Below, in pieces: positions 36,749-44,340 of a stretch of DNA of 64,000 nucleotides. The DNA lies in contig NZ_CP060139.1 in the NCBI RefSeq assembly GCF_014524565.1, positions 496,001 to 560,000 of the forward strand, written 5' to 3'. The DNA comes from Croceimicrobium hydrocarbonivorans (GTDB lineage: Bacteria; Bacteroidota; Bacteroidia; Flavobacteriales; Schleiferiaceae). The translations under genes were made by a program, and so were the position numbers. Below the pieces are notes generated by a model. It had not been told where the DNA came from. It worked only from the letters and a program-made list of their open reading frames with translations, and made no database searches. The first letter of the stretch is position 1, and each line of letters opens with the position of its first letter.

Positions 36749-38488
36749 ATGGATGCTCGAATTTCATATCTGAGAAAAGCCTGGAAGGGCTATTTGGCTC
36801 TACTAATTTTGAGCTTTTTAATGCTGCAAAGATTGCTCTTGGCTCCCCCAAAAATGTTGGAGGATAGAAAGAGCTTGGAAGCAGTAATCCGCTTGAACTA
36901 TATTGAAAAGAAAGGAGAAAAGTATCAAATCCATTTTTCGCAATCATCAGAAAATTACTATTGTCTGAGTTCGGATAGTATCTGCGCCCGTTGGAAAGCT
37001 GGTGATCTATTTTGGATGGATGGAGATCTAATACCTATCTCCGGCCCTTCCCGTCCTGATCAATTTAATTTTAAAGCCTATCTCCAGAATCAAAATCTTA
37101 TTGCTCGTCTCCATTGGAAGCGAATTGCTAAAATAAAGTCGGAAGCCACTTTCAAGGATCTTCTGGTAAACTATCGAAATTCACTAGCCCAAAGGATAGA
37201 TTCCTGGCCCTGGGCAGAAAAGCACAAAGCACTCTATAAGGCCTTATTTCTGGGCTTAAAAGGAGACCTAGACTCTGAGATGCGACAAGACTTTGGAGCC
37301 GCAGGTTTAATGCATGTATTAGCGGTTAGCGGGCTGCATTTGGGAATGATATATCTTTTACTTCAATTCCTCTTAAAACCACTTAAGGCATTGCCCTACT
37401 TCCGAATCCTGAATTGCATTTTAAGCATTATAGGGATATGGGCTTTTAGCTTTTTAAGCGGAGCTGGTCCCTCCGTACTTCGTGCAGCTACTCTTTTTAG
37501 TTTTTTAGCTATTGGTAAAGCCATTAACAGACCCGGTAGTGGTTTAAGCTCAGTTTGGGCCTCCGCTCTGGTTCTGCTCTGGTTTCAACCCTTATTAATA
37601 CGACAATTGGGCTTTCTCTTAAGCTATTCTGCCGTAATTGGAATACTTTTCTTGGTTCCTAAAATGAAAGCCTGGCACAGCTTCAAATTTCAGCCTTTGA
37701 AATCTGTTCAAGAGCTTATTTATGTTTCCATTGCAGCGCAATTATTTACGGCTCCCATCAGCCTAAATACCTTCGGAAGTTTTCCCCTTTATTTTTTGTT
37801 GGCCAACCTTTTGGTACTACCCCTAATGAGCCTAATTATGTACGCAGGTTTATTGGTTCTTCTATTGGACCCATTCCCCATCTTTTCATTTTTCCGCGAC
37901 AGCTTTCCGATAGCCTTGGAGTACATGAGCAAGATTAGCGCCTGGATAAGCAGCTTCCCTAATGCCCAGATCCAGTGGAATATTTCCTGGTTCAATTGTA
38001 CCCTGAGCTATATCCTTTTAGCCTATTGGCTAATTCATTCCAGGCTTAGCTTGAAAAAGTTCATCGCTTTAATAATGTGTTTGGGAATCATTAGCTATGG
38101 TCAAAGTCTTTATCAAAAGATGGTGACCGCTCAAAGCTTGGTGATCTACTCTGGAAATGACAGGGAATTGGTCTACAGAACTGGCTCAACAGAGTATCAT
38201 CTAAATGCAGGTGAAGTCAAAACTTCTCAGCGAAAGCTAAGTTCATTGCCCTATATAGATCAAAACCTAAATATTAAGGAGGAGAAAGACCAGATAATTC
38301 TCACTTCTCCTTTATCTGTTAATAGCCTAATACTGGTGAATGATCAGACCCAGATGGAAGTTAAAGATTCTGCTCTGGTAGTTTACACCGGGTTCTCACT
38401 AGAAAAAGAAAAAGCCTGGCAATCCTATTGCCAGGCTTTGAATATATCCTTTAGAAGTTGCCGTAAAGGCTACCTAACAATACCTTAG
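36749..38488 (+). CDS. comEC: ComEC/Rec2-family DNA uptake protein
   Basis: 579 residues. A soluble OB-like part (about 45-125: AVIRLNYIEKKGEKYQIHF, WKAGDLFWMDGDL) is followed by the Competence domain with several transmembrane helices and the signature GLMHVLAVSGLHLGMIY, then FSFLSGAGPSVLRAATLF. It forms the inner-membrane channel for single-stranded DNA in natural transformation. No beta-lactamase-like C-terminal domain is seen. The N-terminus looks short: a hydrophobic stretch in another frame ends just downstream of the ATG (see findings). The stop overlaps the convergent gene by 4 bp. Confidence 0.88.
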   Translation: MDARISYLRKAWKGYLALLILSFLMLQRLLLAPPKMLEDRKSLEAVIRLNYIEKKGEKYQIHFSQSSENYYCLSSDSICARWKAGDLFWMDGDLIPISGPSRPDQFNFKAYLQNQNLIARLHWKRIAKIKSEATFKDLLVNYRNSLAQRIDSWPWAEKHKALYKALFLGLKGDLDSEMRQDFGAAGLMHVLAVSGLHLGMIYLLLQFLLKPLKALPYFRILNCILSIIGIWAFSFLSGAGPSVLRAATLFSFLAIGKAINRPGSGLSSVWASALVLLWFQPLLIRQLGFLLSYSAVIGILFLVPKMKAWHSFKFQPLKSVQELIYVSIAAQLFTAPISLNTFGSFPLYFLLANLLVLPLMSLIMYAGLLVLLLDPFPIFSFFRDSFPIALEYMSKISAWISSFPNAQIQWNISWFNCTLSYILLAYWLIHSRLSLKKFIALIMCLGIISYGQSLYQKMVTAQSLVIYSGNDRELVYRTGSTEYHLNAGEVKTSQRKLSSLPYIDQNLNIKEEKDQIILTSPLSVNSLILVNDQTQMEVKDSALVVYTGFSLEKEKAWQSYCQALNISFRSCRKGYLTIP

Positions 38489-38919
38489 TTCTGGAAGATT
38501 GCGCTTAGCGCTGCTAAAATCTTACGTTTCTCTAGCGGACGACGCAGCACATAGGCAAATCCATTGTGAATTGCTCTACCTACTAAATCATTACTACTAA
38601 TAGCTACCACTGGGGATTTTACCAGGCCCTCTTTACGCAATTGCTGTAAGATGCCCATAGCATTTTCATTGTCGAGACGCGAGTTCATCAGTATTAAGTC
38701 ATAACGACTTTTACTTAGGGTCTTACGCATTTCTTCAATGCTTTTAGCTACGTTTAAAACGCCACCACTTTCTACCACCATATACCGAAGTAACATTTCG
38801 TCTACCTCATTGGCACCGGCTAGTAATACTCTTTTTCCTTCTAAAAAATGACTCATGGATCGATTTACAAGCTGTATTCGTTCTTCCTCCGCAATTACGC
38901 CATTTTTTGTTGCCATCAT
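38485..38919 (-). CDS. Degenerate response-regulator receiver (pseudo-receiver)
   Basis: 144 residues: a 25-residue N-terminal extension, then a single CheY-like receiver fold (VLLAGANEVDEMLLRYMV ... YDLILMNSRLDNENAMGILQQLR ... SPVVAISSN ... AYVLRRPLEKRKIL). The phosphoacceptor Asp is replaced by Asn 79, the Lys before Pro by Arg 127, and the acidic pocket by Gly-Ala. Phosphorylation is therefore unlikely; it should act as a fixed-state or protein-binding receiver. No output domain follows. A good promoter and an operator-like palindrome lie upstream, shared with the nearby histidine kinase. Confidence 0.8.
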   Translation of the reverse strand: MMATKNGVIAEEERIQLVNRSMSHFLEGKRVLLAGANEVDEMLLRYMVVESGGVLNVAKSIEEMRKTLSKSRYDLILMNSRLDNENAMGILQQLRKEGLVKSPVVAISSNDLVGRAIHNGFAYVLRRPLEKRKILAALSAIFQN

Positions 38920-38981
38920 ATTAATCCTGTGTTATTTGCCCCCTCATTAAGCGTACTAAGTACACTAAGTATTTACTGTCG

Positions 38982-39010
38982 CAAATATAGTGTTTTAGTA
39001 CAATCGACAA
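38982..39010 (-). promoter_or_regulatory. Promoter of the pseudo-receiver gene
   Basis: Minus-strand TTG (39010-39008), 18-nt spacer, TATATTTG (38989-38982): a full match to the Bacteroidota pattern. It implies a start near 38976 and a leader of about 55 nt. That leader contains a tandem 9-bp repeat, ACTAAGTAC/ACTAAGTAT (38955-38972, plus strand). Confidence 0.65.
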
Positions 39011-39046
39011 TAAGCTTATAGAACAGATAAATTGAGCTGATAATTA
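39009..39046 (-). promoter_or_regulatory. Palindromic operator-like element, copy 1
   Basis: AATAAGCTTATAGA, with the perfect palindrome ATAAGCTTAT at 39010-39019, followed by TTGAG and ATAATTA. The same elements in the same order occur at 41259-41292 upstream of the histidine kinase. Here the palindrome abuts the -33 TTG of the pseudo-receiver promoter. Confidence 0.5.
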
Positions 39047-39240
39047 GCGACGCAGAGTTATAGTACTTGATAAGCTTTTAAGCTTTCAAGTTCCTCAAAT
39101 ATAAGATGATTTGAGAATTGAATGCAAGCTAAGTTCGAATGCTAATAGTAAAATGATCTAAGTACTTGTTCAGAAGTTCCGTTCCTTTATTCTTAGGAAT
39201 TAGAAATGCCCTCAATTTTTAGTAATGGGATTGGGATTGC

Positions 39241-39300
39241 TGGCAGTCCGGACAAGACTCGAACTCGTCTCGGCCTAGCCGAGATGACTGGCATGTATTC
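39241..39300 (-). pseudogene. Partial tRNA-Asp copy (3' half, altered centre)
   Basis: It matches the complete tRNA-Asp at 39722-39798 in two blocks: acceptor 3' strand, CCA and T-arm (39241-39267, 3 mismatches in the tRNA part), and the start of the anticodon stem with GTC (39285-39300, 1 mismatch in 16). Between them the anticodon 3' stem and variable loop are replaced by a perfect 7-bp hairpin TCTCGGC-TAG-GCCGAGA. The 5' acceptor strand and D-arm are absent, so it cannot be a working tRNA. The homology also runs about 8 bp past the CCA. The GIY-YIG gene stop codon overlaps its edge. Confidence 0.75.
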
Positions 39301-39574
39301 AGAGTAGTTCATTTTGGGGCGTTTTTACCAGCCACTTTAAATAAGGTCGGTTTTGAACTTTTAAATACTTCTCATGCCGCAATGCTTCTTCCTTGCTTGC
39401 AAACTTTCTTAAATACACCAATACCCATGGGCCTTTATTCCTAGTATACCGACTTCGACCTTCATTATGGGCTCTTAAGCGCAATTCCACATTTTGGCTA
39501 TAACCTTTATACATTATATCAGACTTTTCTGAGTAAATCATATAGGTATAGAATCCTTCCATCCCCATAACCAA
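39299..39574 (-). CDS. Small GIY-YIG nuclease-domain protein (UPF0213-like)
   Basis: 91 residues, one GIY-YIG domain: FYTYMIYSEKSD (GIY strand), IMYKGYSQNVELRLRAHN (YIG variant YKG, with catalytic-type Arg and His), then GPWVLVYLRKFASKEEALRHEKYLK and NRPYLKWL. The likely start is ATG 39562 (MEGFYTY), with other in-frame starts up to 39574. GIY-YIG domains cut DNA in homing endonucleases, UvrC and structure-specific nucleases; UPF0213 members lack a proven role. The gene lies between a complete and a partial tRNA-Asp, all on the same strand, and its TGA stop falls in the tRNA fragment. Confidence 0.85.
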   Translation of the reverse strand: MVMGMEGFYTYMIYSEKSDIMYKGYSQNVELRLRAHNEGRSRYTRNKGPWVLVYLRKFASKEEALRHEKYLKVQNRPYLKWLVKTPQNELL

Positions 39575-39684
39575 AGGGCAATCAATGAAATTGGTTGATC
39601 AAGACTTTCCTCAATTAAGTGACTATAAAGCAGAATGACACCTCTTCCTTAAACCAACTCACTTACGAAAGCTTAGAAAACAAA

Positions 39685-39714
39685 AAACCCCCACAAATTG
39701 CTTTGAGGGGGTTT
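39685..39714 (-). terminator. Terminator of the tRNA-Asp transcript
   Basis: AAACCCCC (39685-39692) pairs with GGGGGTTT (39707-39714), 14-nt loop. On the minus strand the stem is followed by a T-run. It sits 8 bp after the tRNA 3' end, between tRNA-Asp and the GIY-YIG gene. Confidence 0.85.
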
Positions 39715-39721
39715 GGATTGT

Positions 39722-39798
39722 TGGCGGTCCGGACGAGACTCGAACTCGCGACCCCATGCGTGACAGGCATGTATTCTAACCAACTGAACTACCGGACC
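39722..39798 (-). tRNA. tRNA-Asp (GTC)
   Basis: 77 nt on the minus strand with encoded CCA. The acceptor stem is GGTCCGG/CCGGACC with discriminator G (expected for Asp). The D-loop has AGTTGGTTAGA, the anticodon stem ATGCC...GGCAT-like pairing around CTGTCAC gives anticodon GTC, and the T-arm is GCGAG-TTCGAGT-CTCGT. A strong promoter and a terminator flank it. Confidence 0.97.
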
Positions 39799-39835
39799 AG
39801 ATTTTTTAAGAACATCGTTTTCTCAAACGCGGGTG

Positions 39836-39865
39836 CAAATATAAGGGTAGATTTTAGTGACGCAA
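39836..39865 (-). promoter_or_regulatory. Promoter of tRNA-Asp
   Basis: Minus-strand TTG (39865-39863), 19-nt spacer, TATATTTG (39843-39836). This is an ideal Bacteroidota promoter, placing the start about 30 nt before the tRNA. It lies just after the 3' end... of the histidine kinase gene (stop at 39894), which is transcribed in the same direction. Confidence 0.7.
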
Positions 39866-39893
39866 GCCCTTCAAGAAAAAAAATTAAAAAAAA

Positions 39894-41201
39894 TTAAACA
39901 TTGTAGCTTTCGCCCCAGACACGCGGGATACGGACGGTAAAGCAAGTTCCTTTATCCTTAACACTGCGCACCTCAATTGTGCCATTCATATAATTCAGAA
40001 ACTCAGCGCATAACATTAAGCCTAAGCCTACCCCCTTCTCTTTATTAGTACCTAATCCAACCTCTCGATGCGGTGAAAATAATTTTTTGCGTTGCTCCTC
40101 GGTCATACCAATGCCATTGTCCTCTACTTCCAACCTAAGCTCAGACTCCATCTCATAAGCGCGAACCTTAATCCATCCACCCTTAGGTGTGAACTTAATG
40201 GCATTGCTAATTAGGTTTCGGATAATCATCTCTAGCATATCTGCATCGCCTGTAACCGCACCTTCCCCTTCATCAATCAAAATCTGTAGGCTAATTCCTT
40301 TGGCGTCCGATAAGGGACGTAAATGCTCCCCTACCATCTTTATAAGCTTAGGATAGTCTATCCTGGATGCTTGATAGGCTTTAGTATCTCTTTTGGCCCA
40401 GCGTAAAAGATTATCTAGAAGAGCCCGACTATTACGCGTTAATCGCAGCAATTCATTCTGCATAATTTTACGCTCTTCATCGGGAACACCACCATGGTCC
40501 ATCACATTCAGAAAGCCTTCAATTCCTGAAAGAGGGCTACGCAAATCATGACCAATGATTGAGAATAAGCGATCCTTCTGGGCGGAAAGCTCTTTGGTCT
40601 CCACCATTTGCTTTTCCATCTTCTGGCTAATCTGCTCCAGCTCGCGCTTTTGTTTGCCTACCAAAGCTGTGGATTGATCGTACATCATCTTTAAATACAC
40701 AGTACCGAGGTAGAAAATACAGGTAAAAGCAAAATAGGTTAAGAAATAAACCCAAGTGGTTTGAGAATCTGGCATCGGGGCCAGATAAAATATTAGGTCT
40801 AAACCAAATATCAATACTACTATAAAATTGATCCGTTGCTCTAAACTGGTTTTGGAAACAACTAGGCTTAAAACAAAAAACATCACTATACCATAAACCA
40901 CGGGCCCCTTGAAGAAACCGGTTAATGGAAAAATGAGATGCGAGAAAAACAGTACCACTAAGGTGAGAAGTACCTTGGCTAAACCAAGCCTTCGCCACAA
41001 TCGCACCAATAAATAACAAGAAATTAAGCTAAGCCCTAAAACCAGTAAATAAAAAGCAGCCCGCCCTGCTTGTTGAATATAGAGCGGTAAGGTCAGGAGG
41101 ATTAAAAAGCAAGCACTGAGGAAGCTGGTACTCATGAATAGTCGCTCTTCAATACTGAAGCTCGAGCTAATTCCGAGTTTTTTCCAGATGTACTGTTCCA
41201 T
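39894..41201 (-). CDS. Membrane-bound sensor histidine kinase
   Basis: 435 residues. Six N-terminal transmembrane helices (about 22-172) with very short loops form the sensor, so it probably senses a membrane or internal signal. A coiled coil (about 175-210) leads to the HisKA domain: SIIGHDLRSPLSG with phosphorylatable His 218. HATPase_c motifs follow: N box NLISNAIKFTPKG, G1 VEDNGIGM, F box FSPH, and G2 EKGVGLGL. No response regulator with an intact Asp is adjacent; the pseudo-receiver gene 1 kb away is the only receiver in the window. Confidence 0.93.
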   Translation of the reverse strand: MEQYIWKKLGISSSFSIEERLFMSTSFLSACFLILLTLPLYIQQAGRAAFYLLVLGLSLISCYLLVRLWRRLGLAKVLLTLVVLFFSHLIFPLTGFFKGPVVYGIVMFFVLSLVVSKTSLEQRINFIVVLIFGLDLIFYLAPMPDSQTTWVYFLTYFAFTCIFYLGTVYLKMMYDQSTALVGKQKRELEQISQKMEKQMVETKELSAQKDRLFSIIGHDLRSPLSGIEGFLNVMDHGGVPDEERKIMQNELLRLTRNSRALLDNLLRWAKRDTKAYQASRIDYPKLIKMVGEHLRPLSDAKGISLQILIDEGEGAVTGDADMLEMIIRNLISNAIKFTPKGGWIKVRAYEMESELRLEVEDNGIGMTEEQRKKLFSPHREVGLGTNKEKGVGLGLMLCAEFLNYMNGTIEVRSVKDKGTCFTVRIPRVWGESYNV

Positions 41202-41258
41202 TTAGCAAGCAGTGAGTAGATTAACGGGACCAAAATAGACTTTTATCCCGCAATTACT

Positions 41259-41292
41259 AATAAGCTTATAGAGGATGTATTTGAGATAATTA
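41259..41292 (-). promoter_or_regulatory. Palindromic operator-like element, copy 2
   Basis: AATAAGCTTATAGA (41259-41272, palindrome 41260-41269) followed by ATTTGAGATAATTA, nearly repeating 39009-39046. It lies 57 bp upstream of the kinase start. A weak -7-like CAAAATAG (plus strand, 41231-41238) sits 21 nt from the palindrome, the same geometry as in copy 1. Confidence 0.5.
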
Positions 41293-41318
41293 AGATTCCG
41301 TGCTAACGGAAAATCAAT

Positions 41319-42491
41319 CTACTTGAGAATAGTAACAAAACCGCGTTTAATTCGGGTTTTAGTTTCTCTTTCGCTGCTGAAACGATATTCCAGAGTATAG
41401 GTATATACTCCTTTATGCTCTGCGTTTTTACCGGTCCAACCTACGTCAGGACTCTGGGTTTCGAACACTTTGCGACCCCATTTATCGAAAATCCGCAAAT
41501 CATAGTGCTCTAAATAGCCATCCGAATCACAGATTGGTGTAATAATAAACTCATCATTACGACCATCGCCATTAGGGGTAAATGCATTAGGGGCATAGGT
41601 AACGCACTCTTCACAGTTTACGCCATCCACCTGAATGGAATCAGTAAAGGTGCAAATGCCATTAGAAATTTCAGCGGTATATAATCCTGGTTTAGTAATA
41701 ATGAAATTAGAAGTGGTGGTTTCATCACTCCAAAGCACTGAAATATTGGGCCCTGCCACTCTTAAGTCTATACGACCTTCCTGGCAGATTACGGTATCAG
41801 AAGGCAATTGAGGTAAGTCATTCTCTAAAACCTCAACATAATCAATCATATAGTATGCAGTGGATGGATTAGCTGCATTTTCTAGAGGGACTGCATCGGT
41901 TTCAGCATCTTGGGTGAAATTACCAATGGTAATATAACGCTCTCCACCTTTTGCTTTGATAATTCCGCAGATTGGAGTCCAGTAGTTCACCTGAGTAATT
42001 GCATCTTTCGCTACTACTTGAGGACTGGCCATGATCACATTTCCCGGAGGAACAGAGTCAATTACTGTATCCGTAAGCAACATTCCGATATTGTTGATTC
42101 CGTAAGAATCGCCTTTATCGTCATTGTTACGCGGCAAAACATAAAAGCTAACTCGGTAAAATTTACCTTCTTCCAAAGGCTTTTTCAATTCACCATGAAG
42201 ATACTCGCGATTGTAATTTACGCCTTCAAGGCCATAAACATCGATTCCAGCAAAACCGTCCCCATCAAAGGGTAAGGCATTATTAGTTGCAGAATCACTG
42301 CCCGGAAAACCACAAGGATGATAGAAGTCAGGGTCACCTTTGTAAAATGTCCAAGGGTTCACATAATTACTAAAAACAGTATCAGTGATAGGACAATTAC
42401 CAGTGTTCTCAAGGGAACCATTACGCACCAAATTCTGCGCGAACAGGCTTCCGCTCAAGAGAGTTAAAAACAATAGGGTTAGCTTCTTCAT
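41319..42491 (-). CDS. T9SS-secreted protein with type B (gliding-motility-type) C-terminal domain
   Basis: 390 residues. Signal peptide MKKLTLLFLTLLSGSLFAQ, then a carbohydrate-binding/galactose-binding-like jelly roll (NLVRNGSLENTGNCP ... WTFYKGDPDFYHPCGFPG ... KFYRVSFYVLPRNN, to about 220). Next comes an Ig-like segment (SVLWSDETTTSNFIITKPGLYTAEISNGICTFTDS), and at the end the CHU_C/gliding-motility module (APNAFTPNGDGRNDEF ... YDLRIFDKWGRKVFET ... GWTGK ... GVYTYTLEYRF). This directs export by the type IX system, with type B sorting. The likely role is surface attachment or adhesion. Confidence 0.9.
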   Translation of the reverse strand: MKKLTLLFLTLLSGSLFAQNLVRNGSLENTGNCPITDTVFSNYVNPWTFYKGDPDFYHPCGFPGSDSATNNALPFDGDGFAGIDVYGLEGVNYNREYLHGELKKPLEEGKFYRVSFYVLPRNNDDKGDSYGINNIGMLLTDTVIDSVPPGNVIMASPQVVAKDAITQVNYWTPICGIIKAKGGERYITIGNFTQDAETDAVPLENAANPSTAYYMIDYVEVLENDLPQLPSDTVICQEGRIDLRVAGPNISVLWSDETTTSNFIITKPGLYTAEISNGICTFTDSIQVDGVNCEECVTYAPNAFTPNGDGRNDEFIITPICDSDGYLEHYDLRIFDKWGRKVFETQSPDVGWTGKNAEHKGVYTYTLEYRFSSERETKTRIKRGFVTILK

Positions 42492-42729
42492 ATATAATCC
42501 CCATAAAGGGTGACAAATCTCTCTGATTGGCTAAAATATAAAAACCCACACTTAGTCTGAAGTGGGAAGGCAATTATTAAACGTTTCTCAAGGCATCATC
42601 TTATAATTCTTCCCTATAGGTCGGCAATTCTTACTAAATGATGCTGCAAAATAGAAATATGCATTAAAAGAAAGGTAGAAAGTTACAGGCTGCCTGAGCT
42701 TTCTTAATTTCGCCCTTATCTTTATCAAA

Positions 42730-43311
42730 ATGGAAAAGGAATACTTTGCACATCCCACTGCTGTTATAGACGAAGGTGCCCAAATTGGCAAGGGCACCAA
42801 AATCTGGCATTTCTCCCATATTATGCCTCAAGCAGTTTTAGGTGAAAAATGTAATATCGGACAAAATGTGGTGGTTAGCCCAGAAGTGGTGCTTGGTAGA
42901 AATGTTAAAGTTCAAAACAATGTTTCGATCTACACCGGAGTTAGCTGCGATGATGATGTATTCCTTGGACCATCCATGGTATTCACCAATGTAAGCAATC
43001 CTAGATCCGGTGTAAACCGCCGAAATGCCTACGAGAAAACGCATGTAGGGAAAGGAGCAACTATTGGGGCCAATGCTACCATAGTTTGTGGACACGATAT
43101 TGGAGAGTACGCTTTTATCGGCGCTGGAGCAGTAGTAACCAAAACGGTAAAACCCTACGCTTTGCTTGTTGGAAATCCCGCTCGACAAATTGGATGGATG
43201 AGTCAATATGGTCATCGTCTCCATTTTAATGAAAATCAAGAAGCCCGGTGTCCTGAAAGTGGACAAGGCTATAAACTGAATGAAGATCAAATAGAATTAA
43301 TCCTTGACTGA
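42730..43311 (+). CDS. wbpD: UDP-2-acetamido-3-amino-2,3-dideoxyglucuronate N-acetyltransferase-like (WbpD/WlbB)
   Basis: 193 residues forming a left-handed beta helix of hexapeptide repeats (IGKGTKIWHFSHIMPQAVLGEKCNIGQNVVV...), with the catalytic-type His in the ATIGANATIVCGHDIGEYAFIGAGAVVTK region and the typical VGNPARQIGWMS end. WbpD/WlbB acetylate the 3-amino group in UDP-diacetamido-uronic acid synthesis. It overlaps the oxidoreductase gene by 8 bp, supporting this pathway. A 238-bp upstream gap has no clear terminator or promoter match. Confidence 0.85.
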   Translation: MEKEYFAHPTAVIDEGAQIGKGTKIWHFSHIMPQAVLGEKCNIGQNVVVSPEVVLGRNVKVQNNVSIYTGVSCDDDVFLGPSMVFTNVSNPRSGVNRRNAYEKTHVGKGATIGANATIVCGHDIGEYAFIGAGAVVTKTVKPYALLVGNPARQIGWMSQYGHRLHFNENQEARCPESGQGYKLNEDQIELILD

Positions 43312-44332
43312 AAATAAGCCCATAAAATTTGCTGTTGTTGGCTGTGGTCACATCGGCAAAAGACATGCTGAAATGATTTGGCAAAACCCCGAAGCAGAGT
43401 TAATCGCCTTTTGTGATACTCGCCCTGCCAGTGAATTGGGTATTGATCCCAAAATGAAGGATGTGGTTCTTTTTTCTTCTTTGGAAGACTTGCTGAAGGC
43501 CAATCTGGAAATTGACGCGATTAACATTGCTACTCCCAATGGTTTACATGCCGAACAAGCCGTTGCTTGTTTAAATGCTGGATACCATGTAGTGGTTGAA
43601 AAGCCACTCAGCTTAAAGAAAACCGATGCGGAGAAAGTAATTTTCACGGCTTTACATAAAAATCGCCATGTCTTTGCTGTGATGCAAAACCGCTACTCCC
43701 CTCCTTCCATTTGGATCAAGGATATGGTGGGCAGTGGAAAGCTGGGTCGTATCAATATGGTGCAAATCAATTGCTATTGGAATCGTGACGCACGCTATTA
43801 TAAACCTGATAATTGGCATGGCAATAAGGCTTTAGACGGAGGTACCCTCTTTACCCAATTCTCGCACTTTATTGATGTAATGTACTGGTTGTTTGGAGAT
43901 ATTGAAGATATCAAAGGACGTATGGTTGATTTTAACCATAGCGGCACTACTGACTTTGAAGATTCAGGTATTCTCAGCTTCAAATTTACCGATGGAGGCA
44001 TGGGGGTTCTAAACTTCAGTACTTCCTGCTGGGATAAAAACTTCGAAAGCAGCATCACCATATTGGCTGAAAATGGCACCATTAAAATTGGCGGTCAATA
44101 CATGAATGAAGTGGAATACTGCCACGTAAAGGATTATGAAATGCCGGTTCTAAAAGCTTCAAATCCTCCTAATGATTATGGTCCCTATAAAGGAAGTGCC
44201 GCCAACCATGTCTACTTGATTGAAAATGTAATTGACGTTTTGAAAGGTAGAGCCCCCATCACCACCAATGCCCTGGAAGGTCTTAAAGTGGTTGACATCA
44301 TTGAGCGAATGTATCAAGCAGTTAGTGAATAA
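43304..44332 (+). CDS. wbpB: Gfo/Idh/MocA oxidoreductase, UDP-N-acetylglucosaminuronate 3-dehydrogenase-like (WbpB/WlbA)
   Basis: 342 residues from TTG 43304; no other start precedes the Rossmann motif VVGCGHIGKRHAE. The Gfo/Idh/MocA signature EKPLSLKK and the C-terminal substrate domain (NRYSPPSIWIK, GGTLFTQFSHFIDVMYWLFG) follow. WbpB/WlbA oxidise C3 of UDP-GlcNAcA with NAD+, preparing 3-amination. With WbpD this makes a 2,3-diamino uronic acid; WbpA and a 3-aminotransferase are not adjacent. Confidence 0.85.
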   Translation: MTENKPIKFAVVGCGHIGKRHAEMIWQNPEAELIAFCDTRPASELGIDPKMKDVVLFSSLEDLLKANLEIDAINIATPNGLHAEQAVACLNAGYHVVVEKPLSLKKTDAEKVIFTALHKNRHVFAVMQNRYSPPSIWIKDMVGSGKLGRINMVQINCYWNRDARYYKPDNWHGNKALDGGTLFTQFSHFIDVMYWLFGDIEDIKGRMVDFNHSGTTDFEDSGILSFKFTDGGMGVLNFSTSCWDKNFESSITILAENGTIKIGGQYMNEVEYCHVKDYEMPVLKASNPPNDYGPYKGSAANHVYLIENVIDVLKGRAPITTNALEGLKVVDIIERMYQAVSE

Positions 44333-44340
44333 TTTAGCTC

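Noticed and set aside
39619-39897. 92-codon plus-strand frame over the tRNA-Asp
   Set aside because: Most of it is the antisense translation of the tRNA and its terminator, a common spurious protein.
42545-42566. Hairpin-like CCCACACTT/AAGTGGG between the T9SS type B gene and wbpD
   Set aside because: It is imperfect (two unpaired bases) and lies upstream of both divergent genes, where no terminator is needed.
42838-43290. 150-codon minus-strand frame opposite wbpD
   Set aside because: It is antisense to the hexapeptide-repeat acetyltransferase and has no recognisable features.
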